64,000 nucleotides of DNA, from contig NZ_CP004078.1 in assembly GCF_000612505.1 (NCBI RefSeq), forward strand, positions 4,287,279-4,351,278, written 5' to 3'. This DNA is from Paenibacillus sabinae T27 (GTDB lineage Bacteria > Bacillota > Bacilli > Paenibacillales > Paenibacillaceae). Shown piece by piece: positions 42,569-52,118 of the stretch. Every line of letters begins with the position of its first letter. Within the stretch, counting starts at the first letter, position 1. The notes under the pieces were generated by a model, which saw only the letters and a program-made list of their open reading frames with translations, was not told where the DNA came from and ran no database searches. A program made the position numbers and the translations under genes.

Positions 42569-42763
42569 CTTAGCGGGACCATTTAGAAAGGACCGCCGCC
42601 GCCCGGGCCGCTCCCCTCCTGCGGGTAGCCTCCCTTGCCGAACCGGGCAGAGCGGCCGCTGCTTAAGGGTGCTTTATCCTTTTGATCCGCCAAACATTGT
42701 GTTCCGGACTCAGATTGATTATGATCGGTGTATGACAGAACCTAACAAAGGAGTCTATTCACC

Positions 42764-43567
42764 TTGAGATATTATGTCCTGGACCGCGGAGATCAACTGT
42801 CTATTGATCTCAGCGAACAATTTCACAAGCTTGCGAAGGAGCGGGGACTGCAGCTCGACGCCGAGTCACCCGAAATCGTCGTTTCCATAGGCGGAGACGG
42901 CACAATGCTTCACGCCTTCCATACCTTCATTGACCGGATTCCCGAGCTGGCTTTCGTCGGCGTTCATACGGGCCATCTGGGCTTCTATGCGGACTGGCAG
43001 GCCGATGAACTTCCCGCCCTCGTCGATTATATGTCCGGAAACGGAGACCATCATCCGCATAAGCCGAAGATCGTTAAATATCCGCTGCTGGAGCTGGAGA
43101 TCCACAGGAAATCAGGAACCTCTTCCCATATCGCCCTGAATGAGGCCACGCTGAAAGGGGTGGACGGCACGGTTGTTCTTCAGATCGACATCAACGACGA
43201 GACGTTCGAGATGTTCCGCGGGGACGGAATCTGCATTTCAACGCCCTCGGGAAGCACGGCCTATAACAAAAGCCTCGGAGGCGCGATGATCCACCCTTCC
43301 ATCGAGGCCCTTCAGATTTCCGAGATCGCGTCAATCAACAACCGGGTGTTCCGCACGATGGGTTCCCCGCTGGTGCTACCCAAGCATCACCACTGCGACA
43401 TTTTTTCCTGCAGGGAACAGAAGCTCATGCTGACGCTGGATCACATCAACCATCCTATCGACGATCTGATTTCCATGCGGTGCCAGGTGTCGGAGAAGAA
43501 GATCAGCTTCGCCCGTTACCGTCCGTTTCCATTCTGGAGCCGGGTACGTTCGGCATTCCTTGTATAA
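42764..43567 (+). CDS. ppnK: NAD kinase
   Basis: This 267-residue enzyme makes NADP from NAD and ATP or polyphosphate. The GGDGT motif is 'VVSIGGDGTMLHAFH', the NAD-binding stretch 'ALNEATLKG' and the Gly-rich region 'GICISTPSGSTAYNKSLGGA'. The start is TTG after AAAGGAG. It ends at a terminator. Confidence 0.93.
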   Translation: MRYYVLDRGDQLSIDLSEQFHKLAKERGLQLDAESPEIVVSIGGDGTMLHAFHTFIDRIPELAFVGVHTGHLGFYADWQADELPALVDYMSGNGDHHPHKPKIVKYPLLELEIHRKSGTSSHIALNEATLKGVDGTVVLQIDINDETFEMFRGDGICISTPSGSTAYNKSLGGAMIHPSIEALQISEIASINNRVFRTMGSPLVLPKHHHCDIFSCREQKLMLTLDHINHPIDDLISMRCQVSEKKISFARYRPFPFWSRVRSAFLV

Positions 43568-43605
43568 GCAGCCTGCGGAAATCGCACTCACATAGACCTG
43601 AAACG

Positions 43606-43651
43606 AGCCTGTGCGGCAGCCTCCCCGGCTGTTGACGCAGGGCTTCTTTTT
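43606..43651 (+). terminator. terminator of ppnK
   Basis: AGCCTGTGCGGCAGCC and GGCTGTTGACGCAGGGCT pair, followed by TCTTTTT. Confidence 0.7.
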
Positions 43652-43686
43652 GCCTGCAATCTATCAAAACGACCGTGTTATGCCGA

Positions 43687-43716
43687 TAGACATAGAAAGA
43701 GACCAAATGGTATAAT
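43687..43716 (+). promoter_or_regulatory. promoter-like boxes of the S41 protease gene
   Basis: TAGACA (43687-43692) and TATAAT (43711-43716) are spaced by 18 bp. The following 250 bases up to the gene show nothing else. Confidence 0.5.
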
Positions 43717-43968
43717 GAGGCTATTTTACAAGAGGTTACATAAAATGGGGCGGAAAATGGGATATTCCGATCTAAAAGGCAATGAAGCGGCGGGGCCTCA
43801 GCAGACCTCTGCATTTACCGGAGAGATCGGGTTGACCGGCCCTGGGACGATTACATAAGCGAAAATGACGGGAAATTCGGATAGACGGCACTTTATTAAT
43901 CAGCAGCAGCTTTACCGTCTCCAATACAAAGGCAGGCGGACCAAATAATCCGTAAAGGACGTTATAAA

Positions 43969-45420
43969 ATGACATTTAAAAAGTTAACGGCGGCGGCGGC
44001 CGGCACCTGTCTGGCCCTGTCGCTGGTTCTATCTCCTGCAGCAATGGCGGCGGATAGCACGCAGGCATCCGGCCAGGCTGCCCCGGATACCGATTTAATC
44101 CATGAGGTCATGCAGTATATCGAAGATTACAACCTGACCGGAGCCGATAAGGACGCCCTGATCCGCGCCGCGATCGACGGCATGGTGGAGTCGCTGAACG
44201 ACCCTTATACCCAGTATTTCAGCAAAGACGAGAGCAAGGAGCTGCAAAGTCAGCTGGCTCTGGATTATGTCGGCATCGGCGTCCAGCTGGTCTACTCGGG
44301 CAACGAGCTGTATATCGAGCAGATCATGCCCGGATCGCCTGCCGAAAGCGCCGGACTGAAACGCGGAGACACCATTCTGAAGATCAACGGCGTGAAAATC
44401 AGCGAGCTCGAAAGCGACACACTGAGCGGTAAGGCGGGCACCAAGGTGACGCTGCTCATCCAGCGCGGCGGCGTTTCCAAGATCTACTCTGTGAAGCGGG
44501 GGGAAATCGAATATCCATCGGTTACCGGCAAAATCATAGGCCCCCAAATCGCCTATATCGAGCTGAACGGCTTCACGGAGGATTCCGATGAAGAATTTGC
44601 AGCCGTGCTCCAGAAAATGCGAGCTTCAGGAATGAAGTCCATGGTTCTCGATCTCCGCAACAATGGCGGCGGATATATGGATACGGCTTATAATATCGCT
44701 TCCCAGTTTATCGACAAAGGGATTATGATGTACACGGCGGACAACTCGGGCGTTCTTACCCCGGTAACCATCACGAACGGCTCCAAAATCGATGTGCCTG
44801 TCATTATCCTGACGAATGAATATACCGCCAGCGCCTCCGAAGCGCTGACCGGAGCGCTGCACGACAATGATCTGGCCACGGTCGTCGGTACCAAATCGTA
44901 CGGAAAGGCCCGAATTCAAAGCCTGATGGAGCTGTCGGACGGCGGCCTGCTGAAGCTGACAACGGAAAGGTATCTGACTCCGGATAAAGTCGATTTCAAC
45001 CATATCGGCCTGACCCCGGATATCGAGGTTAAAGACGACGCCGCGCAGATTATCACCGCGCTTCGGCTTGCGGGGATGAAATCGATCGAAGCCGCGGGCG
45101 ACAACCATATTCTCGACGTGAACGGTTCCGCTTTTTCCGGAAATGTCGGTCTGGTGAAGCAGGGGGGCCGTGTGTACGCTTCCTCCCGTGTGCTGACGGC
45201 GCTTGTTAATGGCACTTTGACCTGGGATGCCAAGAACAAGAAAGTCATCGTCGCCTCAGGGTCCGGCAAGACCTTTGGCTTCAGCGTCTCCTCGAAGGAG
45301 GCGCTCTCCCGGAACGGAGAAACGTTTATCGCACTCAACACCTTTACGAAAAAATTCCCGGCGGTAATCTGGAGCATTAATCAGGCCCAGAACCGCCTGA
45401 CGATTACTGTTAAGCCTTAG
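43969..45420 (+). CDS. S41 C-terminal processing peptidase with stalk-like C-terminal domain
   Basis: This 483-residue secreted or anchored protease has a signal peptide ending near 'AAMAADS' (about residue 27), a PDZ domain (about 95-180, 'YIEQIMPGSPAESAGLKRGD') and an S41 core with Ser in 'YTASASEALTGAL' and Lys in 'GTKSYGKARIQ'. After residue 390 comes a copper amine oxidase N-terminal-like domain ('GGRVYASSRVLTALV' and 'FIALNTFTKKF'), common as a wall-binding module in Paenibacillus. Substrates are unknown. The start follows AAAGGACG. Confidence 0.88.
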   Translation: MTFKKLTAAAAGTCLALSLVLSPAAMAADSTQASGQAAPDTDLIHEVMQYIEDYNLTGADKDALIRAAIDGMVESLNDPYTQYFSKDESKELQSQLALDYVGIGVQLVYSGNELYIEQIMPGSPAESAGLKRGDTILKINGVKISELESDTLSGKAGTKVTLLIQRGGVSKIYSVKRGEIEYPSVTGKIIGPQIAYIELNGFTEDSDEEFAAVLQKMRASGMKSMVLDLRNNGGGYMDTAYNIASQFIDKGIMMYTADNSGVLTPVTITNGSKIDVPVIILTNEYTASASEALTGALHDNDLATVVGTKSYGKARIQSLMELSDGGLLKLTTERYLTPDKVDFNHIGLTPDIEVKDDAAQIITALRLAGMKSIEAAGDNHILDVNGSAFSGNVGLVKQGGRVYASSRVLTALVNGTLTWDAKNKKVIVASGSGKTFGFSVSSKEALSRNGETFIALNTFTKKFPAVIWSINQAQNRLTITVKP

Positions 45421-45459
45421 GAGCAGCAATTTACGCCGCTGAACTTATGCTAAAACAAC

Positions 45460-45508
45460 AAAGGTGCCGCAAAGCGTTCATGGTACGAACGCCTTGCGGC
45501 ACCTTTTA
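45460..45508. terminator. bidirectional terminator
   Basis: AAAGGTGCCGCAAAGCGTTC and GAACGCCTTGCGGCACCTTT form a long stem with TTTT, between convergent genes. Confidence 0.85.
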
Positions 45509-45544
45509 TCATCATCCCGGTTGCTAACAACATTTCAAAGAACG

Positions 45545-46216
45545 TTACGACGGTCCCGAAGGACCTTGCGGCGGTCTTTGCTGGGAGCCTCTGCCCTGGG
45601 CATCGCGGCTCTGATACTCCCGGGACGGATTACTCTTCGGGTGGTTGTCCCGGCTTTGATGATCCCGGGACTGGTTCTCGCGAGGGCCTTTTCTGCCCTG
45701 ATAATCCCTGTTCCGGTTGTCTCTTCCGCGATCCTTGGCGGGTCTGTCTTTGGAAGTATATTCTCTGGATGGCACCTCTTTGGAAACGGCCGATTCCGCC
45801 TGAAACTTTCTTGAGGAAATCTGCGGAATGCCTTCCTCTCTGGCAGCGGCCGTCTGGGAGACCGGCCCTTTGCCCGGAATCTCCTTTGAAGCTTCGCCAG
45901 GCTCCTTGACCAGAATATCTTTGGCGTCCGGGTCCTTTGGAGCATCCTTCATCTTGCGGAGGACAAAATAGGCGCAGCCGAAGTTGCAATATTCATTAAT
46001 GTAGTCGATCAGACCCGAAATGACCGTATCCCGGTTCGCCTTCGGATGATTATCCCGGTAAAAGCCTTTCAGGCGCAGCTGGCTGTAGCCCCAATCGCCG
46101 ACAATATAATCATAGCGGTCGAGCACCTCGCTGTATCTTCCACGGAAACCCTCCGGATTCCAGCCCTCCTTATGGTTCACCATAAGCTCGTAACATTTGC
46201 CGCCAATAACGATCAA
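45545..46216 (-). CDS. yutD: YutD-family protein with disordered tail
   Basis: This is a 223-residue protein. Residues 1-90 are the YutD (DUF1027) domain: 'YDYIVGDWGYSQLRLKGFY' and 'YINEYCNFGCAYFVLRKM'. The remaining 130 residues are low-complexity, rich in Arg, Asp, Ser, Gln and Lys, with repeated 'SRDxQ' and 'SREY' words. That tail is an extension beyond the short family members I know. The role is unknown. The lipA gene is the upstream neighbour, as in B. subtilis. Confidence 0.8.
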   Translation of the reverse strand: MIVIGGKCYELMVNHKEGWNPEGFRGRYSEVLDRYDYIVGDWGYSQLRLKGFYRDNHPKANRDTVISGLIDYINEYCNFGCAYFVLRKMKDAPKDPDAKDILVKEPGEASKEIPGKGPVSQTAAAREEGIPQISSRKFQAESAVSKEVPSREYTSKDRPAKDRGRDNRNRDYQGRKGPRENQSRDHQSRDNHPKSNPSREYQSRDAQGRGSQQRPPQGPSGPS

Positions 46217-46259
46217 GCAAGACTCGCCTGCCTTTCACAAAAAATATAATGTCACGGGG

Positions 46260-47162
46260 TCAGTTCGTTACCGGCCGCCCTTCGCGGGCTTTTTCAGCCG
46301 ATTGAACCTGCTCATGCGCATGATAGGAGCTGCGGACGAGAGGTCCCGATTCCACGTGACTGAAGCCGCGCTTCAATCCTTCTTCCTTCAGCCGCTGGAA
46401 ATCCTCCGGCGGATAATATTTCACAACATCCAGATGCTGCGGGGACGGCTGCAGATATTGCCCCAGCGTCAGGATGTCGCAGTCGACCTCGCGCAAATCG
46501 TCCATCGCCTGCAGGATTTCGTCCCACTCTTCCCCGACTCCGAGCATGATGCTGGACTTGGTCGGAATCTCCGGCTGCATTTCTTTGGCCCGGCGCAGCA
46601 GTTCGAGCGAGCGGCGGTATTTAGCCTTGGCGCGAACGCGGTCGGACATACGCTCGACCGTCTCGATATTATGGTTCAGAATATCGGGCTTACTATCCAT
46701 CACAATCTTAAGGCTGTCCCTGTCACCGAGGAAATCGGGAATCAGCACCTCCACGCTGCACAGCGGCAGGCGTTTGCGAATAGCGGCGACCGTCCCGGCA
46801 AAAATACTTGCGCCTCCGTCCTTCAGATCGTCGCGAGCCACACTGGTTACAACGCAGTGGCGAAGGTTCATGTTCTCCGCGGCTTCAGCCACCCGTTCCG
46901 GCTCCTGAAGATCCAGTTCGGTAGGCATCCCGGTGTTGACTGCGCAGAAGCGGCAGGCGCGGGTACAAATGTCACCCAGGATCATAAAAGTTGCCGTCCG
47001 GTTCGCCCAACATTCATAAATATTCGGGCAGCGCGCTTCTTCACAGACGGTATGTAAAGTTTTGGAGCGCATCATGCCTTTAATATCTTGATAATTATCG
47101 CCGGTTGTCAGCTTAATACGAATCCAATCCGGCTTGGGTTGTTTAGCATCTCTATTCTTCAT
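46260..47162 (-). CDS. lipA: lipoyl synthase
   Basis: This 300-residue radical SAM enzyme has an auxiliary cluster motif [12 protein letters not shown], the SAM cluster motif CTRACRFC and the C-terminal 'VRSSYHA' Ser ligand. It inserts two sulfurs into octanoyl groups on lipoyl domains, including that of the acetoin dehydrogenase E2 encoded at 52119-53555. ATG 47162 follows GGAGAGGGG; the longer frame to 47312 lacks support. Confidence 0.95.
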   Translation of the reverse strand: MKNRDAKQPKPDWIRIKLTTGDNYQDIKGMMRSKTLHTVCEEARCPNIYECWANRTATFMILGDICTRACRFCAVNTGMPTELDLQEPERVAEAAENMNLRHCVVTSVARDDLKDGGASIFAGTVAAIRKRLPLCSVEVLIPDFLGDRDSLKIVMDSKPDILNHNIETVERMSDRVRAKAKYRRSLELLRRAKEMQPEIPTKSSIMLGVGEEWDEILQAMDDLREVDCDILTLGQYLQPSPQHLDVVKYYPPEDFQRLKEEGLKRGFSHVESGPLVRSSYHAHEQVQSAEKAREGRPVTN

Positions 47163-47398
47163 GGTAGCAAACCCCTCTCCGACTGAATGTGAAAATGTAA
47201 AGTTACTGCCTTTCATTATAACATGCGCCATCCGGAATTGCCTGCTTTTGTGAAAGAAGGGTGACAAAAGCAAAGCCGAACTGTTAGTGAGACCCCGGCT
47301 TCTTTTCCTCATGGATAAAAAATGCGAATTGGTTCAATCTAAAAGAAAAGCTGCTGCTGTAATCGCCCTTATATCCGTAAAAAGGAGGCTTGTAAACC

Positions 47399-48499
47399 TT
47401 GCCGTTCCTACGAACAAGAACGCAGCGGGCGCTGATTTCCCTATCCGCAGCGGCCGCCCTATGGGGAAGCTCCGGCGGCGCAACCGCTGGAACCGCCCTT
47501 AATCCGCAAGCCGGGGACAAAGGATTGTCTCATCAGGGAAACCGTATTGCGGTCCGGTCCGAAGCCGCTGCCGGAGATACTTTTGCCGCCCGCCAGCACC
47601 TCTTCGACCAATTGAGCGCAACAACCAATATTCCCTGGTACCGTCTGGCGGCCATCGACCAATATGAACGAACCCTTGCCAAAAAAGGAAAATCAATGAC
47701 CGACGGGCCTCAACGTCTCATTGGAATTTCGGTTCCCGAGCCGATTTGGTGCGGTCCGCTGAATCCGGATCAGGAGGATACCTCTCCCTCGTCCATTTCC
47801 TTCTTTGACGGATTCGGACGCGACGGCTCGGGAGACGGCAAAGCCGATCTCCGAAACGACATTGACGTTCTTTACAGTATGGCTGCCTATCTCGCCAAAT
47901 ACGGAAACTCCGCCAGCGACTTCAACATTGCCGTCTGGGAGTATTACCACAACGGCCGCGCTTCCCAGCGCATCGATCAATTCTCCAAGCTGTATCGGCA
48001 CTTTGGCCGGCTAGACCTTTCGGGGAGCGCTTTTCCGCTGCCGCTGGGCAGCACATACTCCTACCGGAGCACCTGGGGCAGCGGGCGAAGCTGGGGCGGC
48101 GCGCGTATTCATGAAGGCACCGACCTGTTCACGCCCCACGGCGTCACCGTGCGGAGCACCTGCTACGGCGTTGTGGAGACCAAAGGCTGGAACCGCTATG
48201 GCGGCTGGCGGATCGGCATCCGCGACATTGAGAACCGCTACCATTATTACGCCCATTTGTCCGGCTTCGATAAATCGCTGTCCGCCGGCGATATCGTCAT
48301 CCCCGGCCAGCAGCTCGGCTGGGCCGGCAGCTCCGGGTATGGCAAGCCGGGGACGCAAGGGAAATTCCCGCCTCATCTGCACTACGGCATCTACAAGGAC
48401 CGCGGTCTTACGGAGTGGGCCTTCGATCCTTACCCGCTGCTGAAGCAGTGGGAGAATACCGAACGAATAGCGCTGAAAAAGAACAAGAAGAGCCGCTGA
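47399..48499 (+). CDS. LytH-like M23 peptidase
   Basis: This 366-residue exported protein has an N-terminal signal or anchor (about 8-32). The C-terminal M23 domain has zinc ligands in 'RIHEGTDLFTPHG' (HxxxD) and 'PHLHYGIYK' (HxH). The middle part, 'LDQLSATTNIPWYRLAAIDQYERT' type, is found in LytH (YunA), the L-Ala-D-Glu peptidase that trims spore cortex peptidoglycan. Its place beside lipA and yutD also fits. The start is TTG after GGAGG with about 11 bases. Confidence 0.82.
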   Translation: MPFLRTRTQRALISLSAAAALWGSSGGATAGTALNPQAGDKGLSHQGNRIAVRSEAAAGDTFAARQHLFDQLSATTNIPWYRLAAIDQYERTLAKKGKSMTDGPQRLIGISVPEPIWCGPLNPDQEDTSPSSISFFDGFGRDGSGDGKADLRNDIDVLYSMAAYLAKYGNSASDFNIAVWEYYHNGRASQRIDQFSKLYRHFGRLDLSGSAFPLPLGSTYSYRSTWGSGRSWGGARIHEGTDLFTPHGVTVRSTCYGVVETKGWNRYGGWRIGIRDIENRYHYYAHLSGFDKSLSAGDIVIPGQQLGWAGSSGYGKPGTQGKFPPHLHYGIYKDRGLTEWAFDPYPLLKQWENTERIALKKNKKSR

Positions 48500-48526
48500 G
48501 CAGAACCAGTGGCTCTTTCTCTCGGT

Positions 48527-50491
48527 TCAGATATCCTTTCTGCCAATTCCGTATTCCGCCAGTTTGCGGTACAAAGTCGATTTGCCGATGCGCAGCAGCC
48601 GGGCAGCCTCCACCACATTGCCGCCGCTTGCTGCCAGAGCGCGGCGGATGCTCTCAAGCTCTGCCTGCCGCATGCTCTTGACCGCCGGCGCCCCCTCTGG
48701 TGCAAATGCCTGAAGGGGCGCCAGTGTAGAGTCCCGAAGCCCGCTTTCGTTCTGGCTGACCGGAGGCGCTTCTCGCTCCGTAATGCAGTCCCCGGCGCAC
48801 AAATAATAGGCCCGCTGGACAGCGTTTTGCAGCTCGCGCGCATTCCCGCTCCACCGGCGCTCCTTCAATTGCTCCAGAAAACCGCCGCCAAACCGTTTGG
48901 CCGGTCCGGGATTTTCCTGGTTGCATTTGCGCAGGAAGAGCCGGGCAAGCGGCGGTATATCCTCCGGGCGCTCCCACAGCGGGGGCAGCTTGAGATTGAT
49001 GACATTCAGCCGGTAATACAGATCGCCCCGGTATGCCTTCTGCGCAACTTCCTCCAGCAGATCACGGTTGGTAGCCGCGATGACCCGGACATCCAGCAGC
49101 CGCTCATGCTTGCCGCCGATCCGCCGGACCTTGTGGTTATCCAGCACCCGAAGGAGTTTGGCCTGAACTTCAAGAGACAGCTCGCCAATCTCGTCGAGAA
49201 ATATCGTCCCACCGCTGGCCAGTTCGAACTTGCCGGGGTTGCCTTCGCGTAGTGCGCCCGTAAACGAGCCTTTCTCATAGCCGAACAATTCGCTTTCCAC
49301 CAGCTCCTTGGGCAGCGCCGCGCAGTTAATGGCGATAAACGGTCCGTCCGCCCGCGCGCTGGCGTTATGGATGGACTGGGCGAACAGCTCCTTGCCGGTG
49401 CCGCTCTCCCCTTCGATCAGAACCGTGCAGTTCGTTCTGGCGATTTTTCGGGCAAAATCGATCTGCTCCTGCATATAGGGATGCTGCGTGACGATGTCCT
49501 CAAACCGGTAATTAGCCTTGAACCCCGCGAGCTGATTAACCTCCTTGCGCACCTGTACCGCTTCCCGAATGGTGAGCGACGCCCCGAGCACCCGTTCATC
49601 CAGCGTGTAAGGACAAATATTGACCATGCAGTCAATCTTCTTTCCTTTCACCGTAAGCGTACAATCCGCATACCCGATGCGGGTCCTGTTCCGGAACACG
49701 CCCTCCAGATCGACCTCCCGCAGCAGCTCCTTGATGTTCATCTCCCGAACCTCATCCATCTCCAGCATAAAAATGGAAGCCAGCCGCTCATTGAACGACC
49801 GGATGCGGTACTCTGTGTCGATCACCAGCAGCCCGTCCTGCATCGATTGAAACACGGCGTTCATCAGCTGGTTCGTCTCCAGTACATTCAATTGTTCTTC
49901 GATGCTCTTCACGGCGGAAACGACAATTCCAAATGTGTGGGGATGCACATCCTCCGCTTTGCCGGAAAGATCGAGGCAGCCAATGACCCGCCCGGAGCTG
50001 TCGTGAATCGGCGCCGCCGAGCAGGTCCAGGCGTGATGCGATTCGCAGAAATGCTCGTCCCCGACCACCTGTATCGGCAGGCCGCCCGTCAGCGCGGTTC
50101 CGACGGCGTTGGTGCCGACGCTGGCTTCATCCCACCTGGCCCCCTCGATAAAATTCACTTTCGCGCACTCCGGCTCAATTTCCTTGTTAAGTATCGTGCG
50201 GAGCAGCACGCCGTCCTGGTCCGTCAGCACGATAGCGTAAACCGTATCCTTGATCACCTGGTAGATGCTGTTCATCATCGGCTGGGCCACGGAGACCAGC
50301 AGCCGCTTCGTTTCGAGCCGCTGCCCAAGCTCTTCCGCGGACACCTGCACCCCCCGTCCCTGCAGCGGGTTGACTCCTGCCTCCCGGCATCTATTCCAGG
50401 AAGCCGCGATTTCCGGACGCGTTCCTTCGGGAATTCGCCCGCTCTCGATAAAAGCTTCCCATCTGCTCGTCGTATTCGGAAATCCGATCAT
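48527..50491 (-). CDS. acoR: sigma-54-dependent activator of acetoin catabolism
   Basis: This protein of about 654 residues has a GAF sensor (about 60-190), a PAS-like domain (about 200-300), an AAA+ domain with Walker A GESGTGKE, GAFTGA loop 'KGSFTGALREG' and Walker B 'GGTIFLDEIGEL', and a Fis-type HTH at the end ('GGNVVEAARLLRIGKSTLYRKL'). It should bind upstream of acoA and drive RNA polymerase-sigma-54 there. ATG 50491 is 8 bases after GAGGGGGAA. It is last in the acoABCL-acoR order known from B. subtilis, with its own promoter and cre-like site. Confidence 0.92.
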   Translation of the reverse strand: MIGFPNTTSRWEAFIESGRIPEGTRPEIAASWNRCREAGVNPLQGRGVQVSAEELGQRLETKRLLVSVAQPMMNSIYQVIKDTVYAIVLTDQDGVLLRTILNKEIEPECAKVNFIEGARWDEASVGTNAVGTALTGGLPIQVVGDEHFCESHHAWTCSAAPIHDSSGRVIGCLDLSGKAEDVHPHTFGIVVSAVKSIEEQLNVLETNQLMNAVFQSMQDGLLVIDTEYRIRSFNERLASIFMLEMDEVREMNIKELLREVDLEGVFRNRTRIGYADCTLTVKGKKIDCMVNICPYTLDERVLGASLTIREAVQVRKEVNQLAGFKANYRFEDIVTQHPYMQEQIDFARKIARTNCTVLIEGESGTGKELFAQSIHNASARADGPFIAINCAALPKELVESELFGYEKGSFTGALREGNPGKFELASGGTIFLDEIGELSLEVQAKLLRVLDNHKVRRIGGKHERLLDVRVIAATNRDLLEEVAQKAYRGDLYYRLNVINLKLPPLWERPEDIPPLARLFLRKCNQENPGPAKRFGGGFLEQLKERRWSGNARELQNAVQRAYYLCAGDCITEREAPPVSQNESGLRDSTLAPLQAFAPEGAPAVKSMRQAELESIRRALAASGGNVVEAARLLRIGKSTLYRKLAEYGIGRKDI

Positions 50492-50552
50492 TCCCTGTTC
50501 CCCCTCTGTCCGCTCCTTCGGCCGGACATGCATATCCTGCAGCCGTTATTAT

Positions 50553-50566
50553 TGTATGCGCTTACA
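50553..50566 (-). promoter_or_regulatory. cre-like site (CcpA) ahead of acoR
   Basis: TGTATGCGCTTACA fits the cre consensus TGWAANCGNTNWCA at 13 of 14 positions. It lies between the promoter and the acoR start, where CcpA would block transcription. Glucose repression of acoR through CcpA is known in B. subtilis. Confidence 0.65.
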
Positions 50567-50579
50567 ATATTCTACCTTT

Positions 50580-50608
50580 ATTATAAGTGCCCGTTCCTAG
50601 ATTGATAA
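50580..50608 (-). promoter_or_regulatory. acoR promoter candidate
   Basis: On the minus strand TATAAT (50585-50580) is preceded, 17 bp away, by TTATCA (50608-50603), a 4 of 6 match to TTGACA. Confidence 0.5.
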
Positions 50609-50612
50609 CGGC

Positions 50613-50691
50613 AAAAAAACGGATAAGATGAACTTCTAATGACATTTTCCCATAACGGGAAACGCCCATCGGGTTCATTCATCTTATCCGT
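50613..50691 (-). terminator. terminator of the acoABCL operon
   Basis: On the minus strand ACGGATAAGATGAATGAAC and GTTCATCTTATCCGT pair, with an inner TTTCCCGTTATGGGAAAA hairpin, followed by seven T. It separates acoL from acoR. Confidence 0.8.
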
Positions 50692-50718
50692 ACCCGCGGC
50701 AGAGGGGGAACGTCCTGC

Positions 50719-52104
50719 CTAATGCGAATGAATCGCGCGGTGATTCACGGCAAGGGCCGCTTCCAGCAGCGCTTCGGAAACGGTCGGATGCGCGTGCACC
50801 GTCGTTTCGATCTCATCCAGCGTCGCTTCCAGCCGAAGCGCCAGCGCGCCCTGAGCAATCATATCCGTCGCCCTTGGACCCGCGATGTGCAGCCCGAGAA
50901 TTTCACCGGTCCGAGCATCGGTTACATATTTGACCAGCCCGTTCGTTTCGCCCATAATCATCGATTTGCCGTTGGCCTGAAGCGGGAATATCCCCGTCTT
51001 CACATCCCGTCCCTGATTCCGGGCTTCGTCCTCGGTCAATCCGACGGAGGCCAGTTCCGGCCTCGTATACACACAGGACGGCACGGTCCGGAAATCGACC
51101 GGTGACGGCTCGCCCATGATGTGCTCGGCCGCAACGACTCCTTCCGCCGAGGCGACATGCGCAAGCATGACTCCGCCGATGCAGTCGCCGATGGCGTAAA
51201 TGGATGGCACCGCCGTCCGCATGTTGCGGTCGACCTCTATGGCCCCCTTCTTAGTAGAGACTCCGAGAATCTCAAGCCCGAGTCCCGACGTCTTCGGACG
51301 GCGCCCAATGGACAGCAGAACCTTCTCCGCTTCGATGGTAATCGGGCCGGAAGGCGCGACCGCCGTTATGGACAGGCCCTTCGGCGTTTGCTCTATTCGC
51401 TCAACGCGGGTTTCCGTGTGAACGTCCACGCCGGCGGCGGCGAATTCTTTCCGCAGGCAATGGACAATGTCACGGTCCATCACGGCGATCAGCTCCGGCA
51501 GCATCTCAATGATCGTTACCTTGCAGCCGAGGCTGCTGTATATACTGGCGAACTCACAGCCGATGACCCCGCCGCCGATAATGCAGAGGCTGTCTGGCAC
51601 CTCTGGCAGCGACAAGGCTTCGTCGCTCGTGATTACCGCAGAAAGCTCCGTGCCGGGAATAGGCACCCGCGACGGCTCCGATCCGGTGGCAACAATGGCC
51701 CGGTCAAAGACGACCGTCTGCAGGCTTCCGTCTTCCTTGCTCACTTCCAGCTCGTGAACGCCGGTAAATCTGCCGGTGCCGATGATTTTCGTTACTTTGT
51801 TCTTCTTAAGCAGGGCGTCGATTCCGCCCGCGTTTATGCGGATCATCTTGTCCTTGCGTTTCTGCAGACGCTTCCAGTCCACCGCAATCTGCGGGACCTC
51901 CAGGCCGATCTCGGCCGATTCGCGCTTCAGCGCCGTATAAAGCTCTGTCGTATGCAGCAGCACTTTGGTTGGAATACAGCCGACGTTCAGGCAGGTTCCG
52001 CCCAAAGCTTTTTTCTCGATCAGCGTCACTTCCGCTCCCAATTGGGCGGCCCTTATGGCGGCGACATAGCCGCCGGGACCTCCTCCAAGCACGACAACCT
52101 TCAT
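50719..52104 (-). CDS. acoL: dihydrolipoyl dehydrogenase (E3) of the acetoin dehydrogenase complex
   Basis: This 461-residue flavoprotein has the FAD motif 'VLGGGPGGYVAAIRAA', redox disulfide 'GGTCLNVGCIPTK', NAD motif 'CIIGGGVIGCEFA' and the C-terminal His-Glu pair in 'HAHPTVSEAL'. It reoxidises dihydrolipoyl groups on the E2 subunit. It starts 14 bp after acoC and ends the operon. Confidence 0.93.
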   Translation of the reverse strand: MKVVVLGGGPGGYVAAIRAAQLGAEVTLIEKKALGGTCLNVGCIPTKVLLHTTELYTALKRESAEIGLEVPQIAVDWKRLQKRKDKMIRINAGGIDALLKKNKVTKIIGTGRFTGVHELEVSKEDGSLQTVVFDRAIVATGSEPSRVPIPGTELSAVITSDEALSLPEVPDSLCIIGGGVIGCEFASIYSSLGCKVTIIEMLPELIAVMDRDIVHCLRKEFAAAGVDVHTETRVERIEQTPKGLSITAVAPSGPITIEAEKVLLSIGRRPKTSGLGLEILGVSTKKGAIEVDRNMRTAVPSIYAIGDCIGGVMLAHVASAEGVVAAEHIMGEPSPVDFRTVPSCVYTRPELASVGLTEDEARNQGRDVKTGIFPLQANGKSMIMGETNGLVKYVTDARTGEILGLHIAGPRATDMIAQGALALRLEATLDEIETTVHAHPTVSEALLEAALAVNHRAIHSH

Positions 52105-52118
52105 CCCTTATTCTCCTT

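Noticed and set aside
49367..50605. 412-codon open frame on the plus strand opposite acoR
   Set aside because: It is antisense to a well-conserved activator, with no domain and no start signal.
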